NCBI RefSeq assembly: GCF_947286155.1
Contig: NZ_CAMYPD010000017.1
Location: 1 to 53,084 of the forward strand
Origin: an uncultured Tessaracoccus sp.
GTDB lineage: Bacteria > Actinomycetota > Actinomycetes > Propionibacteriales > Propionibacteriaceae
DNA: 53,084 nucleotides
Reading direction: 5' to 3'
Of this stretch, positions 23,359 through 32,558 are shown one piece after another. Position 1 is the first letter of the stretch; every line of letters starts with the position of its first letter. Below the pieces are notes generated by a model. That model did not search any database. It was not told where the DNA came from and was given only the letters and a program-made list of their open reading frames with translations. A program made the position numbers and the translations under genes.

Positions 23359-24585
23359 ATGGACAATCCCATCGCGGTGGTCATCATCGTCATCGTGGCG
23401 CTGGCGGTAATCGGCTTCGGCATTTGGGGGTTCCTGCGCTGGCGCTATGTCAAACAGCTACGGGATTTGGGTTGGGAGTTCGACACCTCGCCCGCCATCC
23501 ACCACATGATCGGGCTCAACCACGCCCCATTCGGCGCAGGGTTCGACCGGAAGGTCGACGATCTCATCTATGGCACCGCGCCCAACGGTGTGCCGTTCAA
23601 AGCCATCGAGTACGACTACGACCAGTGGGGTTCCACCCACTACGTGCTGTTCTTCCCGCTGCCCAAGTCGCTGCCGTTCCTCTACGTTCGCCCCTTGGCC
23701 CGCGAATCGCGCATTCCTGGCAAGCCCCGCGGCGTGGTCATCAACGCTGGGCAGCATGAGATCATCGCAGGCGGCGACGAGTACGGCCGCGCCATCGGCC
23801 AGCTCATTGTGAACAATCTTGGGCCCCTCGCCGCATTCGAGCTGAGCATCGATCATGCCAACCTGGTCGTGTTCGACGTGGCCGAGAAGGTTGACGACCT
23901 CAAAGTGGCCGTCAACGCAGGCTCGCAGATCGCGGCCGCCGTGGCGAGCGCGTGCGAGCCCTACTCGGCCCCGCCGGCTCCGGACCACCTGTCCTTCAAC
24001 CGTCGCCCCCACTGGAGCTATATCCCCCGTGACGACAGCTATCTCTCCCGGATCAACCACACCACCGGCGGCTACGACCATGAGGCCAGCAACATCGTGT
24101 TCGGGGAACGCGACGGCATCTCGTTCCTTCGGCTCACCCACAACTGGAAGACGCAGAGCCGCGATTCCGACGGCGACACAACCGTTGAGCATCACGAGGA
24201 AATGCTGTGCGAGTTCTGGACGCGCTTCCGATTCGGGCCAATCAACCTGGGCAGTGGCATCTTCGGATTCCGCAATGACAAGGCCGGCATCCAATTCGAG
24301 CTGATCGAATTCAACAAGGCCTACAAGGTCACAGCTGCCGACAAGCGTTTCGCCTACGACGTGCTGCACCAACGCATGATGCGTTGGCTCCTCGACGTCG
24401 GCGCACCCAAATTTGAAATTCATCCGCGAGGCAGCATCACCGTGCGCGGCTTCGACGACTGGCGGCTGGAGGATCTCGAAGCCGCCAACGCGCTCCTACA
24501 CGATTTCTTCGCACGCGTGCCCGACGTCGTGTGGAAGAACCTCGGCGTCTGGCCGCGGCCCGTAGCCCGCCACGAATGGGTGTAG
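23359..24585 (+). CDS. Membrane-anchored DUF3137-like protein of unknown function
   Basis: A 408-residue protein with one N-terminal membrane helix (about 4-24) and a large soluble part. The soluble part looks like two related blocks. Each has an F-x-x-x-F-D/K segment, a G-x-x-N/R-D/K strand region and a helix beginning L-x-x-A. A strong AGGAAGG lies upstream of ATG 23359. It follows pknL by 67 bases in the same direction and converges on aroG with nine bases between stops. I recognise no catalytic motif. Confidence 0.7.
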   Translation: MDNPIAVVIIVIVALAVIGFGIWGFLRWRYVKQLRDLGWEFDTSPAIHHMIGLNHAPFGAGFDRKVDDLIYGTAPNGVPFKAIEYDYDQWGSTHYVLFFPLPKSLPFLYVRPLARESRIPGKPRGVVINAGQHEIIAGGDEYGRAIGQLIVNNLGPLAAFELSIDHANLVVFDVAEKVDDLKVAVNAGSQIAAAVASACEPYSAPPAPDHLSFNRRPHWSYIPRDDSYLSRINHTTGGYDHEASNIVFGERDGISFLRLTHNWKTQSRDSDGDTTVEHHEEMLCEFWTRFRFGPINLGSGIFGFRNDKAGIQFELIEFNKAYKVTAADKRFAYDVLHQRMMRWLLDVGAPKFEIHPRGSITVRGFDDWRLEDLEAANALLHDFFARVPDVVWKNLGVWPRPVARHEWV

Positions 24586-24594
24586 CCGGCAGGC

Positions 24595-25980
24595 TCAGAA
24601 CTCCTTGACCGCAAACTCCTGCACCGGGTTGTGGCGACTGCCACGCAGCTCGCGCAGGCGCTTGGCGACGGTGAACGCCATCTCCAGCGACTGGTTGCGG
24701 TTCAGGCGCGGATCGCAGGCGGTCTGGTAGCGCGTCGCGAGGTCTTCCTCTGTGAGGCTGAACGCCCCTCCGACGCACTCGGTGACGTCGTCGCCGGTGA
24801 GCTCAACGTGGAGGCCGCCTGGCCAGGTGCCCAGCTGCGAGTGCACGTCGAAGAACCCGTTGACCTCCTCCGCCACATCGGCGAACGAACGCGTCTTGAA
24901 ACCGTTGGCAGTCTCGAAGGTGTTGCCGTGCATCGGGTCACATACCCAGGCCACGTTCCTACCCGTGGCCTCGACTCCGCGGATGAGGCCGGGCAGCACA
25001 TCACGCACCTTCTTCGCTCCCAAGCGGGTGATGAAGGTGATGCGCCCGGGCTCGCGGTCTGGGTCGAGGGCGTCTGCGAGCGCGATCGCTTGTTCCGGGG
25101 TGGTCGTCGGGCCGAGCTTGATGCCCAGCGGATTGCGCACCTGGCGCAGCAATTCGACGTGCGCACCGTCGATCTGGCGGGTGCGCTCTCCGATCCACAG
25201 GAAGTGCCCGGAGACGTCGTAGGGCTGGCCGGTTCGGGAGTCGATGCGAGTGAGGGCGCGTTCGTACTCCAATAGCAGGGCTTCATGGCTGGCGTAGAAG
25301 TCGACGGTGTTCAGCGACTCGTCGCGCACCCCACAGGCCACCATGAACGCCAGCGCGCGCTCGATTTCCTCAGCGAGTTCCTCGTACTCGGACTCGACGC
25401 GGGAGTCTCGCACAAACTCCCCGTTCCACAGGTGCACCGCGCGAAGATCGGCCAAACCGCCCTTCGTAAAGGCTCGAACGAGGTTCAGCGTCGCAGCCGA
25501 TGAGTGGTACACCTTCATGAGGCGCTCGGGGTCGTGCGCACGCGACTCGGGTGTGAAGTCGAGCCCGTTCACGGCGTCGCCCCTGTAGCTGGGGAGTTCG
25601 ATATCGCCGCGTTTCTCGGTGTCCTTAGAGCGGGGCTTGGCGTACTGGCCAGCGATTCTGCCCAATTTCACGACGGGCACCTGCGCGGCGTAGGTCATCA
25701 CCACGGACATCGACAGCTGCACCATGAGCTTGCGCTTAATGGAATCCGCCGAAAGCGCGTCGAACGTTTCGGCGCAGTCGCCGCCTTGCAGCAGGAAGGC
25801 ACTGCCATCAGCCACGGCCGCGATCTGTTCGCGCAGTTCGTCGCACTCGCCCGCAAACACCAGCGGAGGCTGCATTTCGAGCGCGTCGACGACGCGGTCA
25901 ACCGCGTCTTGGTCGGGATAAGTGGGCTGCTGAGCCTGTGGTAGCGCCCGCAAAGCTTCCCGTGACATCAAGCTGGACAT
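24595..25980 (-). CDS. aroG: Class II 3-deoxy-D-arabino-heptulosonate 7-phosphate synthase
   Basis: A 461-residue plant/actinobacterial (AroA-II) DAHP synthase. It condenses PEP and erythrose 4-phosphate as the first step of aromatic synthesis. The motifs F-L-L-Q-G-G-D-C-A-E-T-F, R-I-A-G-Q-Y-A-K-P-R, C-D-P-M-H-G-N-T and T-E-C-V-G-G are all present, including the metal-binding cysteine and histidine. ATG 25980 has TAGCCT (25988-25993) seven bases upstream, so it is leaderless; GTG 25986 is less likely. Confidence 0.95.
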   Translation of the reverse strand: MSSLMSREALRALPQAQQPTYPDQDAVDRVVDALEMQPPLVFAGECDELREQIAAVADGSAFLLQGGDCAETFDALSADSIKRKLMVQLSMSVVMTYAAQVPVVKLGRIAGQYAKPRSKDTEKRGDIELPSYRGDAVNGLDFTPESRAHDPERLMKVYHSSAATLNLVRAFTKGGLADLRAVHLWNGEFVRDSRVESEYEELAEEIERALAFMVACGVRDESLNTVDFYASHEALLLEYERALTRIDSRTGQPYDVSGHFLWIGERTRQIDGAHVELLRQVRNPLGIKLGPTTTPEQAIALADALDPDREPGRITFITRLGAKKVRDVLPGLIRGVEATGRNVAWVCDPMHGNTFETANGFKTRSFADVAEEVNGFFDVHSQLGTWPGGLHVELTGDDVTECVGGAFSLTEEDLATRYQTACDPRLNRNQSLEMAFTVAKRLRELRGSRHNPVQEFAVKEF

Positions 25981-25987
25981 GCGCACG

Positions 25988-25993
25988 AGGCTA
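25988..25993 (-). promoter_or_regulatory. Leaderless -10 box of aroG
   Basis: TAGCCT on the minus strand is seven bases before ATG 25980. No leader exists for an attenuator. Confidence 0.5.
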
Positions 25994-26015
25994 CCCCATG
26001 TTAGGGCGAGTGCTG

Positions 26016-26690
26016 TTACGCGTTCGGGTCATGGATGCCCTGGTCGATGGCGTAGAGCGTGAGCTCGACGCGGTTGTGCAGCTGCAGCTTGCGCAGCACA
26101 TTCTGCACGTGATTTTGCACGGTACGGTGCGAGACGAAGAGCGCATCGGCGATCTCGCGATACGCCAGCCCCTTCGCCACCAGGCGCAGCACCTCGATTT
26201 CTCGCGACGTGAGCGTCGGACCTTCGTCGTTGTTCGCCCGAGCGGTGTTCACCATGCGTCGGAACTCGCCAAGCACCAGGCCGGCGAGGCCAGGAGTGAA
26301 CACGGCATCGCCAACGGCAGTGCGCTGTACGCCTTCCACAAGTTCCTGCTTGGATGCGGACTTCACGAGGTAGCCCTTGGCACCGGCCTTCATCGCTCGC
26401 AGCACGTCGTCCCGCTCACCGGATGCAGACATGACGAGCACCTGCAGGTCGGGGAGCTCTTTGATGAGGATGTCGATGCAGGTGGCACCATCGGGCTCGG
26501 GAATCTGCAGGTCCATGACGAGCACGTCGGGTTTCACCGCGCGGGCGCGTTGCAGACACTCGGTGCCGTTCTTCGCCACCGCGACGATCTCGAAACCCAC
26601 TTCGGTGAGGTCTTCGCTCAAGGCATCGATCCACATGGGGTGGTCGTCCACCAACATGACCCGATTACGCTCAGGCTGCGTCACTGTCAT
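26016..26690 (-). CDS. NarL/LuxR-type response regulator
   Basis: A 224-residue regulator. The receiver domain has V-D-D-H near the start, phospho-acceptor aspartate in V-M-D-L near 58, and K-S-A-S-K-Q-E-L with the conserved lysine. A C-terminal LuxR helix-turn-helix follows (L-T-S-R-E-I-E-V-L, then H-R-T-V-Q-N-H-V). Its ATG shares a base with the kinase stop (TGATG), so the pair is translationally coupled. Target genes cannot be read here; actinobacterial relatives are called MacR-like. Confidence 0.88.
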   Translation of the reverse strand: MTVTQPERNRVMLVDDHPMWIDALSEDLTEVGFEIVAVAKNGTECLQRARAVKPDVLVMDLQIPEPDGATCIDILIKELPDLQVLVMSASGERDDVLRAMKAGAKGYLVKSASKQELVEGVQRTAVGDAVFTPGLAGLVLGEFRRMVNTARANNDEGPTLTSREIEVLRLVAKGLAYREIADALFVSHRTVQNHVQNVLRKLQLHNRVELTLYAIDQGIHDPNA

Positions 26691-27964
26691 CACTCCACAT
26701 CGATTGGGACGCGCAGCTCCCACTCCGTTCCCGCGCCAGGCGCGGATTTCAACACCGCGGAGCCACCGATGGCTGAGATTCTACCGATGATGGAGTCACG
26801 AATGCCGAATCGCCCCTTTTCGGCGGCTCGCTGCGCCGCCTCCGCGCTCATCCCTGCCCCGTTGTCGCGCACGAAGATAATCACCTCATCGTCGACTTCC
26901 TGATCGAGCAGAATCCACGCCTGCGCGTCGTCGCCGGCGTGGCGCCGCACATTCTTCAAGATCTCCTGCACGGTGCTCTCAATCTCTTCGACAAGGTAGC
27001 GCGCGACGAGCACCTCCCCCGCCATCGTGGAGACTGTCACCCTCGCCGACGAGTATTTGTCGAGCGCCGAAGCCAAGTCCACCTGGGCCTGGCGTGCGAC
27101 ATTCACCACGTCACGGTCTTGAAGATGCACGCGCAGCTGCGATTCTGACTCCCGTGCCAGTGTGGCGAGCCGCATGCCGACGGGGCCCAGCGCGGGACCC
27201 TCCCGCTCGACGAGCGCCAGCACCTGCAATGCGCCGTCGTGGACGATCCGTGAGAGCCGCTCGCGTTCCGCTAGCGATGCGGCTTTGATGCGCTCTCGTT
27301 CCTGCTCGACGATGATCTCCCTGAACTGCGTGATGAGCACGCCCACACAGGAGGCTGTCAAGATGGTGATAAAGGCCATCCCGGCCCGTTCGAGCGTGAA
27401 GTGTGAAGGAACCACTATGAGCCCGCCGCCCAGCGTCACGGAGCTTACGACGCCGGCCGCCGTCGACCAGAAAATAGCCGCATAAATTGAGGCACCGCAC
27501 ACCCAGTAGCCCGCCAGCGTCAGTGGCGCGCCACCTGGTGGCACCGCGAGCGGGGTCATCAGCACCAACGCGAGCGTGACGAGGCAATCGACAACAAACG
27601 ACACGGGCCGCCGCCACGATGGCTTCATGAGACACAGCGACGCGAAAGCCGTCCAGCAGATGATGACTAGGCATGCCAGCGTGACGAGCCAAGGTCGTTC
27701 GGCACGCGGCATCACCAGGACGATATTGACACCGATCGCGTGCAGTCCAAGCAGCGAACGCGCGACTACCGCAACCTGGTACACCCGTCCGAGCACATCT
27801 GTGCGCGCCTGAAACCACACACCCCTGGCGTTCAGCGACGCCAACGGAGCGCTCAAGCGGGGCGGCTCGGGACGAGGCTCATCCTCGTCGCCATGCTCCT
27901 GAGCGTGCAGGATGAGCTTGATGTCTCGTTCGAGCTCGTCCCCGAACTCGTCACGAGAGGTCAC
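26690..27964 (-). CDS. Sensor histidine kinase of the NarL-partner (HisKA_3) type
   Basis: A 424-residue kinase. A 75-residue acidic cytoplasmic N-terminus leads to a membrane region of about six helices (75-220). A coiled linker follows, then the dimerisation helix with the phosphorylated histidine in R-I-V-H-D-G-A-L-Q (about residue 241). The ATPase domain has E-I-L-K-N-V-R-R-H-A, D-N-G-A-G-M and G-R-F-G-I. The residue after H-D is Gly, within the range seen in MacS-like kinases. It overlaps plsC by four bases upstream and its regulator downstream. Confidence 0.87.
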   Translation of the reverse strand: MTSRDEFGDELERDIKLILHAQEHGDEDEPRPEPPRLSAPLASLNARGVWFQARTDVLGRVYQVAVVARSLLGLHAIGVNIVLVMPRAERPWLVTLACLVIICWTAFASLCLMKPSWRRPVSFVVDCLVTLALVLMTPLAVPPGGAPLTLAGYWVCGASIYAAIFWSTAAGVVSSVTLGGGLIVVPSHFTLERAGMAFITILTASCVGVLITQFREIIVEQERERIKAASLAERERLSRIVHDGALQVLALVEREGPALGPVGMRLATLARESESQLRVHLQDRDVVNVARQAQVDLASALDKYSSARVTVSTMAGEVLVARYLVEEIESTVQEILKNVRRHAGDDAQAWILLDQEVDDEVIIFVRDNGAGMSAEAAQRAAEKGRFGIRDSIIGRISAIGGSAVLKSAPGAGTEWELRVPIDVE

Positions 27965-28728
27965 TGCTGGGCTACCTGTTCAGCCGGTGCGCTCTCCTCG
28001 GGCGGTTCCCCTCCACCGGGGTAAGGCAGCACGAACTCGCTGGTGTCCTTCCCCTTGAGGTCGCCGTGCTTCACCCGCGTGCCATACACGTCGAGATACT
28101 CCTGCCCAGTGAGGCGCTGGATCGCCGCCATCGTTTCGTCGGTGACGTAGCGATGCACCTTCAAATCTGTGCTGTGCGCGTACTGGGGAAATCGGAGGGG
28201 TTCTCCCACAACGACGAGGGGCCGTCGGACCCACGGGATGCCGAATAGGCCTTTGACCGTCTCGGTTCCCACCACACCGACCGGCAGAATCGGGACATCG
28301 TTGTGCAGCGCCATGCGTGCGACTCCGGTGTGGCCCTTGTACATGCGCCCATCCGGCGACCTGGTGCCCTCTGGATAGATCGCGACGAGGTTCCCCTCGC
28401 CAAGCACGTCGGAGATGGCTTGTAGCGACTCGGTGCTCGCCCTACCCCCGCCTCGCTCCATAGGCACCATCTTGATGGTCTTCAAGAACCAGGCGACGAT
28501 CTTGCTAGGAAGGTCCTTGCCGCGGAAGAGCTCCGCCTTCGCGGGGAACGTCACCACACGCGGCATCATGGCCGGGATGACCACCGAGTCCATGGTGTAC
28601 AGGTGGTTGCTCGCCAGAATCGCTCCACCTGATCGGGGAACGTTCTGCCTTCCGACGATCTTCGCTTTGAAGCCCCACTTCACGAGTGGGAGAAAGATCG
28701 TGTACTTAAAGAACTGGTAGGTCAGCAC
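27961..28728 (-). CDS. plsC: 1-acyl-sn-glycerol-3-phosphate acyltransferase
   Basis: A 255-residue PlsC-family acyltransferase that adds the second acyl chain in phosphatidic acid synthesis. The catalytic H-x4-D box is N-H-L-Y-T-M-D near residue 41, and the acceptor-binding motif Y-P-E-G-T-R-S is near 120. The Pro/Glu-rich C-terminal tail is probably disordered. ATGA overlap links it to the histidine kinase downstream, matching the Rv2182c region in mycobacteria. Confidence 0.9.
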   Translation of the reverse strand: MLTYQFFKYTIFLPLVKWGFKAKIVGRQNVPRSGGAILASNHLYTMDSVVIPAMMPRVVTFPAKAELFRGKDLPSKIVAWFLKTIKMVPMERGGGRASTESLQAISDVLGEGNLVAIYPEGTRSPDGRMYKGHTGVARMALHNDVPILPVGVVGTETVKGLFGIPWVRRPLVVVGEPLRFPQYAHSTDLKVHRYVTDETMAAIQRLTGQEYLDVYGTRVKHGDLKGKDTSEFVLPYPGGGEPPEESAPAEQVAQQ

Positions 28729-28778
28729 GTCGCTCCTTCGTCCGCGACGATTGTAGCGCCGTGGTGCGTGCGCCCGGA

Positions 28779-29894
28779 TCAGAGTACGCGGCGCACACCC
28801 TTGAGCGGCATGGAGTGCAAGCCCGCGACGCGAATGCCGCTACGTGGGTTCGCGGCATGGACGATCTTGCCGCCGCCGATGTAGATAGCGACGTGGCTCG
28901 GGCCGCCGTAGTAGAACACGAGGTCGCCGGGCTGAATCTGCGACGTGGGCACCGCCCGGCCAGCGCCGGCGTACTGCCCGCGGGAGGTGCGGGGAAGGCC
29001 GACGCCCACCTGGCGGAACGCGTAGGACGTGAGGCCGGAGCAGTCGAAGGAGCTGGGGCCGGTGCCGCCGAGCACGTAGCGCTTACCGACCTGCGCCATG
29101 GCAGCGTTAATCACAGTCTGGGCGCGATTGCCGTTCGGCGCGGGCGCGGCGGGCGCAGCGGGCGCCTCAGCGGTGTCAGTCGACTTGGTGGTTTCTTCCG
29201 GAGCGGGCTGATTCGCGGGCGCATCCTCGCGCGCCTCGGATCGTGACGGAGTCTGCACTGCGTCGACGGAGCGCGCGGCTGCGGCGGCAGCAGCGGCCTC
29301 CTGTTCACGCCTGAGCTGTTCGAGGCGCTCCTGCTCTTCCTTATTGAGCCGGTCGTAGACCGCTTCGGCTTCCGACTGCTTCTTCTTGTACTCCGCAAGC
29401 TTGGCGTCGTGGATCTTGACGTTCTCGTCCATCTCCTGCTTGGCCGAGGCCGCCTCTGAGCGGAGTACGTCGAGCCTGGCCTGATCGTTCTGCAGGCGCT
29501 GGATGGCCTGGTTCGCGCGATCGTTCTCGGCCTGGATGGTGGCCAGCGAGCTGAGGAAGTTGTCGTCGGTGGCGTTGGCGATGAGCTGCACAGAGACATC
29601 GAGTCCACCGTGCTGCATCTGGAACACGGCGTTGGCGCCGATATCGTCTGCTAGCTTCGCGACGCGCTGCTCTTGCGCCTTCACGTCAGCTTGCGCTCGC
29701 TCGAGTTTGACCTTCGCAGCCTTGGCCTTGGCTTCGGCGTCGATGCCTTCCTGCTCGATCGAGGACACTTGCTCGTTCAGTGCATCGAGTTTCGCTTTGG
29801 CTTCACGTACCGCGTCGGGGTCAGCGAACGCAGAATCTGCGATGAGCAGAGAACCAACGACCAGGCCGGTCAGTGCGAGGCGTGTGAGCTTCAC
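28779..29894 (-). CDS. Secreted NlpC/P60 peptidoglycan endopeptidase (RipC-like)
   Basis: A 371-residue secreted hydrolase. The signal peptide cleaves after A-D-S-A-F-A. A long coiled coil (about 25-195) resembles FtsX-gated hydrolases, followed by an Ala/Pro/Thr-rich linker and a C-terminal NlpC/P60 domain. The catalytic cysteine is in F-D-C-S-G-L near 283, with histidines in S-H-V-A-I-Y-I and V-H-A-A. GTG 29894 has AAGGAG six bases upstream. The order next to the DnaQ-UvrC gene matches Rv2190c (RipC), which cuts peptide stems during division. Confidence 0.9.
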   Translation of the reverse strand: MKLTRLALTGLVVGSLLIADSAFADPDAVREAKAKLDALNEQVSSIEQEGIDAEAKAKAAKVKLERAQADVKAQEQRVAKLADDIGANAVFQMQHGGLDVSVQLIANATDDNFLSSLATIQAENDRANQAIQRLQNDQARLDVLRSEAASAKQEMDENVKIHDAKLAEYKKKQSEAEAVYDRLNKEEQERLEQLRREQEAAAAAAAARSVDAVQTPSRSEAREDAPANQPAPEETTKSTDTAEAPAAPAAPAPNGNRAQTVINAAMAQVGKRYVLGGTGPSSFDCSGLTSYAFRQVGVGLPRTSRGQYAGAGRAVPTSQIQPGDLVFYYGGPSHVAIYIGGGKIVHAANPRSGIRVAGLHSMPLKGVRRVL

Positions 29895-29931
29895 GGATGC
29901 TCCTTGGGAACGACGATGCAATGCTGAGAGA

Positions 29932-29960
29932 ATCTTAAGCGCTGTTCAGACTGTTCTCAA
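29932..29960 (-). promoter_or_regulatory. SigA-type promoter of the NlpC/P60 gene
   Basis: On the minus strand TTGAGA (29955-29960), a 17-base spacer and TAAGAT (29932-29937) make the best -35/-10 pair in the window. The start would be near 29925, giving a leader of about 30 bases with AAGGAG. Confidence 0.65.
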
Positions 29961-30040
29961 ACCAAATGCTGCATATCGGACGAAATGAGCGGTACGCGGG
30001 CCTCACAGAATTGTCAGAGGGGCGTATTAGGGTTCCCAAC

Positions 30041-31822
30041 ATGTCCAGCCAACGCGACGCGGTGCAACCATCGTTTGACGACCTCGGCACCTTCCTGCCC
30101 GAGGCCACCTTCGTCGTTGTCGATCTCGAAACAACAGGCACGGGCACAGATGCGTCAATCACTGAAATCGGAGCGGTCAAAGTCAAGGGCGGCGAGGTGC
30201 TCGGCACCTTCCAAACGCTGGTGCGGCCCAATGCGCCCATACCCGCCATGGTGCAGGTGCTCACGGGTATCACCGATCAGATGGTTGTCAGCGCCCCACC
30301 CATTGACGAAGCCCTGCCACTGTTCGACGAGTTCGCACGCGGCACGGTGCTCGTCGCCCATAACGCCCGCTTCGACATCGGTTTCCTCCAACGCGGGTTC
30401 GAGCAGCTCGGCATGGCATGGAAACGCCCAACTGTGATCGACACCGTGGCACTCGCGCGTTGCAGCCTGCTGCGCGACGAGGTGCGCAACTGCAAACTCG
30501 CCACGCTGGCTGCCTACTTCGGCGCCGAGACGGTGCCCAACCACAGGGCTCTATCCGATGCGCGCGCCACCGTCGATGTCTTCCACGCGCTGCTGGAGCG
30601 CGTCGGCAACCTGGGAGTCAACACTGTGGAAGATCTCGTCGAGTTTCTGGCGCAGGTCTCCCCCGACAGGCGGGCCAAGCGCGGCTGGGCTTCATCGCTG
30701 CCCGAACGCCCGGGTGTGTATTGGTTTGTTCGATCCGATCCAGGCAAGGCCGACGAGGTGCTCTACGTCGGCAAGTCGAATAATCTTCGACGGCGCACCA
30801 GGTCGTACTTTTCTGCCGCTGAGCAGCGCAGCCGCATCCACGAGATGGTACGAGTAGCCACCGGGCTGGAGCACGTCGAGTGCGCTACCAGCCTCGAGGC
30901 CGAGGTGCGCGAACTCCGCATGATTCTCGGCCTTGCCCCGCGCTACAACCGTCGTTCCAAGCGCCAGGAGCAGGTCAGCTGGCTGAAGCTCACCGACGAA
31001 GCATTCCCCCGCATCGCTATCACCCGGAAGGTGCGGGCAGGTGAACAGCATTTCGGCCCGTTCACCAGCAGGGATGCGGCAAACGATGTGGCGCTCGCAC
31101 TGCAGGGGGCGTTTCAGGTGCGGCGCTGCACGACGCGGCTGAAGATGCAGGTTCCCAGCCCGTCATGTGCGCTGGCGGACATGGGGCGATGTCCGGCACC
31201 ATGCCTGCTCGGGCAAGGCGCGGAGCAGTACAGCGAGGTCGTCAGCAACGTTCGGCGCGCATGGGCTGGCAATGTCGAGCCACTCATCGACGCGGAGAGC
31301 GGACGCATGCGCAAACTCGTCGGGCGGCTTCGCTACGAAGAGGCAGGTGAACTCACCCGCAGGCTCGAGCGCTACGTGCACGCATCCATGCGGTTCGCAC
31401 GTCTTCGCGCGCTCGCCGCGTGCCCTGAGATCGTGGCGGGGCTACCCGTGAGGGGCGGCTGGGACATCCATGTGGTGCGCTACGGCCGGCTCGCTGCCGC
31501 CGCGCATGCCTCGTCGGCGAGAGCGAGAGCGGTAGCCGACGACGTCAGAGCCACTGCCGAGACGGTGCTGCCCACTGCGACGGGCCTGCCACCATGCACC
31601 GTCGAGGAAGCAGAACGTGTGGCCGCGTGGCTGGAGCTGCCCGGAATCCGATTGATCGAGATCGACGGCGAGTGGGCTTGGCCACTCCGTGCGGGTCTCA
31701 CGTCCCGTCAGCTCGCCCAGCGGGTGCTGGGCGAGGATGCGCTGCCCAACGCAGATAACACTGTGGGGCTGTACGCAGACGAATCTGCAGTGCAGCCCCA
31801 CAGTGTGAAACCCACAGTGTGA
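30041..31822 (+). CDS. DnaQ-like exonuclease fused to a UvrC-like GIY-YIG nuclease
   Basis: A 593-residue two-nuclease protein. The N-terminal DEDDh exonuclease (about 15-185) has V-V-D-L-E-T-T-G and the H-x4-D motif H-R-A-L-S-D. A GIY-YIG domain follows from about 222 (P-G-V-Y-W-F, then L-Y-V-G-K-S-N-N-L-R-R-R), and then UvrC-like sequence with C-x6-C-x3-C-x7-like cysteines (S-C-A-L-A-D-M-G-R-C-P-A-P-C). It resembles mycobacterial Rv2191 and E. coli Cho. TAGGGT (30028-30033) is seven bases before ATG 30041: leaderless. The C-terminal codons form part of a terminator hairpin. Confidence 0.88.
   Translation: MSSQRDAVQPSFDDLGTFLPEATFVVVDLETTGTGTDASITEIGAVKVKGGEVLGTFQTLVRPNAPIPAMVQVLTGITDQMVVSAPPIDEALPLFDEFARGTVLVAHNARFDIGFLQRGFEQLGMAWKRPTVIDTVALARCSLLRDEVRNCKLATLAAYFGAETVPNHRALSDARATVDVFHALLERVGNLGVNTVEDLVEFLAQVSPDRRAKRGWASSLPERPGVYWFVRSDPGKADEVLYVGKSNNLRRRTRSYFSAAEQRSRIHEMVRVATGLEHVECATSLEAEVRELRMILGLAPRYNRRSKRQEQVSWLKLTDEAFPRIAITRKVRAGEQHFGPFTSRDAANDVALALQGAFQVRRCTTRLKMQVPSPSCALADMGRCPAPCLLGQGAEQYSEVVSNVRRAWAGNVEPLIDAESGRMRKLVGRLRYEEAGELTRRLERYVHASMRFARLRALAACPEIVAGLPVRGGWDIHVVRYGRLAAAAHASSARARAVADDVRATAETVLPTATGLPPCTVEEAERVAAWLELPGIRLIEIDGEWAWPLRAGLTSRQLAQRVLGEDALPNADNTVGLYADESAVQPHSVKPTV
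31758..31806. terminator. Bidirectional hairpin built into the nuclease 3' end
   Basis: Fourteen-base perfect arms (31758-31771 and 31793-31806) enclose a second 5-bp hairpin with a CGAA loop. All of it lies inside the last 22 codons of the nuclease gene. A tandem cacagtgtgaa repeat follows. It sits 24 bases from the convergent ppiA stop and can serve both genes. Confidence 0.65.
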
Positions 31823-31830
31823 AATGAGTA

Positions 31831-32340
31831 TCAGGCCAGCTCGACGCTCTCGATCACAACCGGATCCACCGGACGGTCCATCATGCCGGTCGGCGTGGTG
31901 GCGATGGCGTCCACAACCTGCTGGGAGGCCTCATCGGTGACCTCACCGAAGATGGTGTGGCGACGGTTAAGGTGCGGCGTGGGCGCCACAGTGATGAAGA
32001 ACTGCGAGCCGTTGGTGCCCGGGCCGGCGTTCGCCATGGCCAAGAGATACGGGCGGTCGAAACTGAGCTCCGGGTGGAACTCGTCGTCGAAGCGGTAGCC
32101 CGGGTCGCCACGGCCGTCGCCGCGGGGGCAGCCGCCCTGGATCATGAATCCATCGATGACGCGGTGGAAGGTGAGTCCGTCGTAGAACTTACCCGTGGTG
32201 GTCTCGCCGGTCTTGACGTCGACGTATTCCTTGGTGCCGCCGGCCAAACCGACGAAGTTCTCGACCGTCTTGGGCGCGTGGTCGTCGAACAGCGCGATGA
32301 CGATGTCGCCGCGGTTGGTGTGCAAAGTGGCGGTGCTCAC
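31831..32340 (-). CDS. ppiA: Cyclophilin-type peptidyl-prolyl cis-trans isomerase
   Basis: A 169-residue cytoplasmic cyclophilin that speeds proline isomerisation during folding. F-H-R-V-I-D-G-F-M-I-Q-G-G with the catalytic arginine, M-A-N-A-G-P-x-T-N-G-S-Q-F-F-I and H-T-I-F-G-E-V are intact. There is no signal peptide. The start is GTG with AAAGGA upstream. Confidence 0.94.
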   Translation of the reverse strand: MSTATLHTNRGDIVIALFDDHAPKTVENFVGLAGGTKEYVDVKTGETTTGKFYDGLTFHRVIDGFMIQGGCPRGDGRGDPGYRFDDEFHPELSFDRPYLLAMANAGPGTNGSQFFITVAPTPHLNRRHTIFGEVTDEASQQVVDAIATTPTGMMDRPVDPVVIESVELA

Positions 32341-32558
32341 TGGCTTCCTTTCATTGACTTTGCGTACGCCCCCTCGCGCACAGGCTCGCGGAGGCGTGGT
32401 GTCTTACCTTCAGCGAGCGTACCTGCATTTGCAACAGAAAGTCATAGCGAGGATCCAATCGTGCTGAACCCTGTTGTGCGGCCCCATGAGCAGGTAGCGT
32501 TGAGAGTGCTCGACCACGAGCCGCTCGATTACGAGCCATATCTACATTGGAGGTACTT

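Noticed and set aside
29895..30040. c-di-AMP (ydaO) riboswitch upstream of the NlpC/P60 gene
   Set aside because: Such riboswitches control related hydrolases, but the promoter at 29932-29960 leaves a leader of only about 30 bases.
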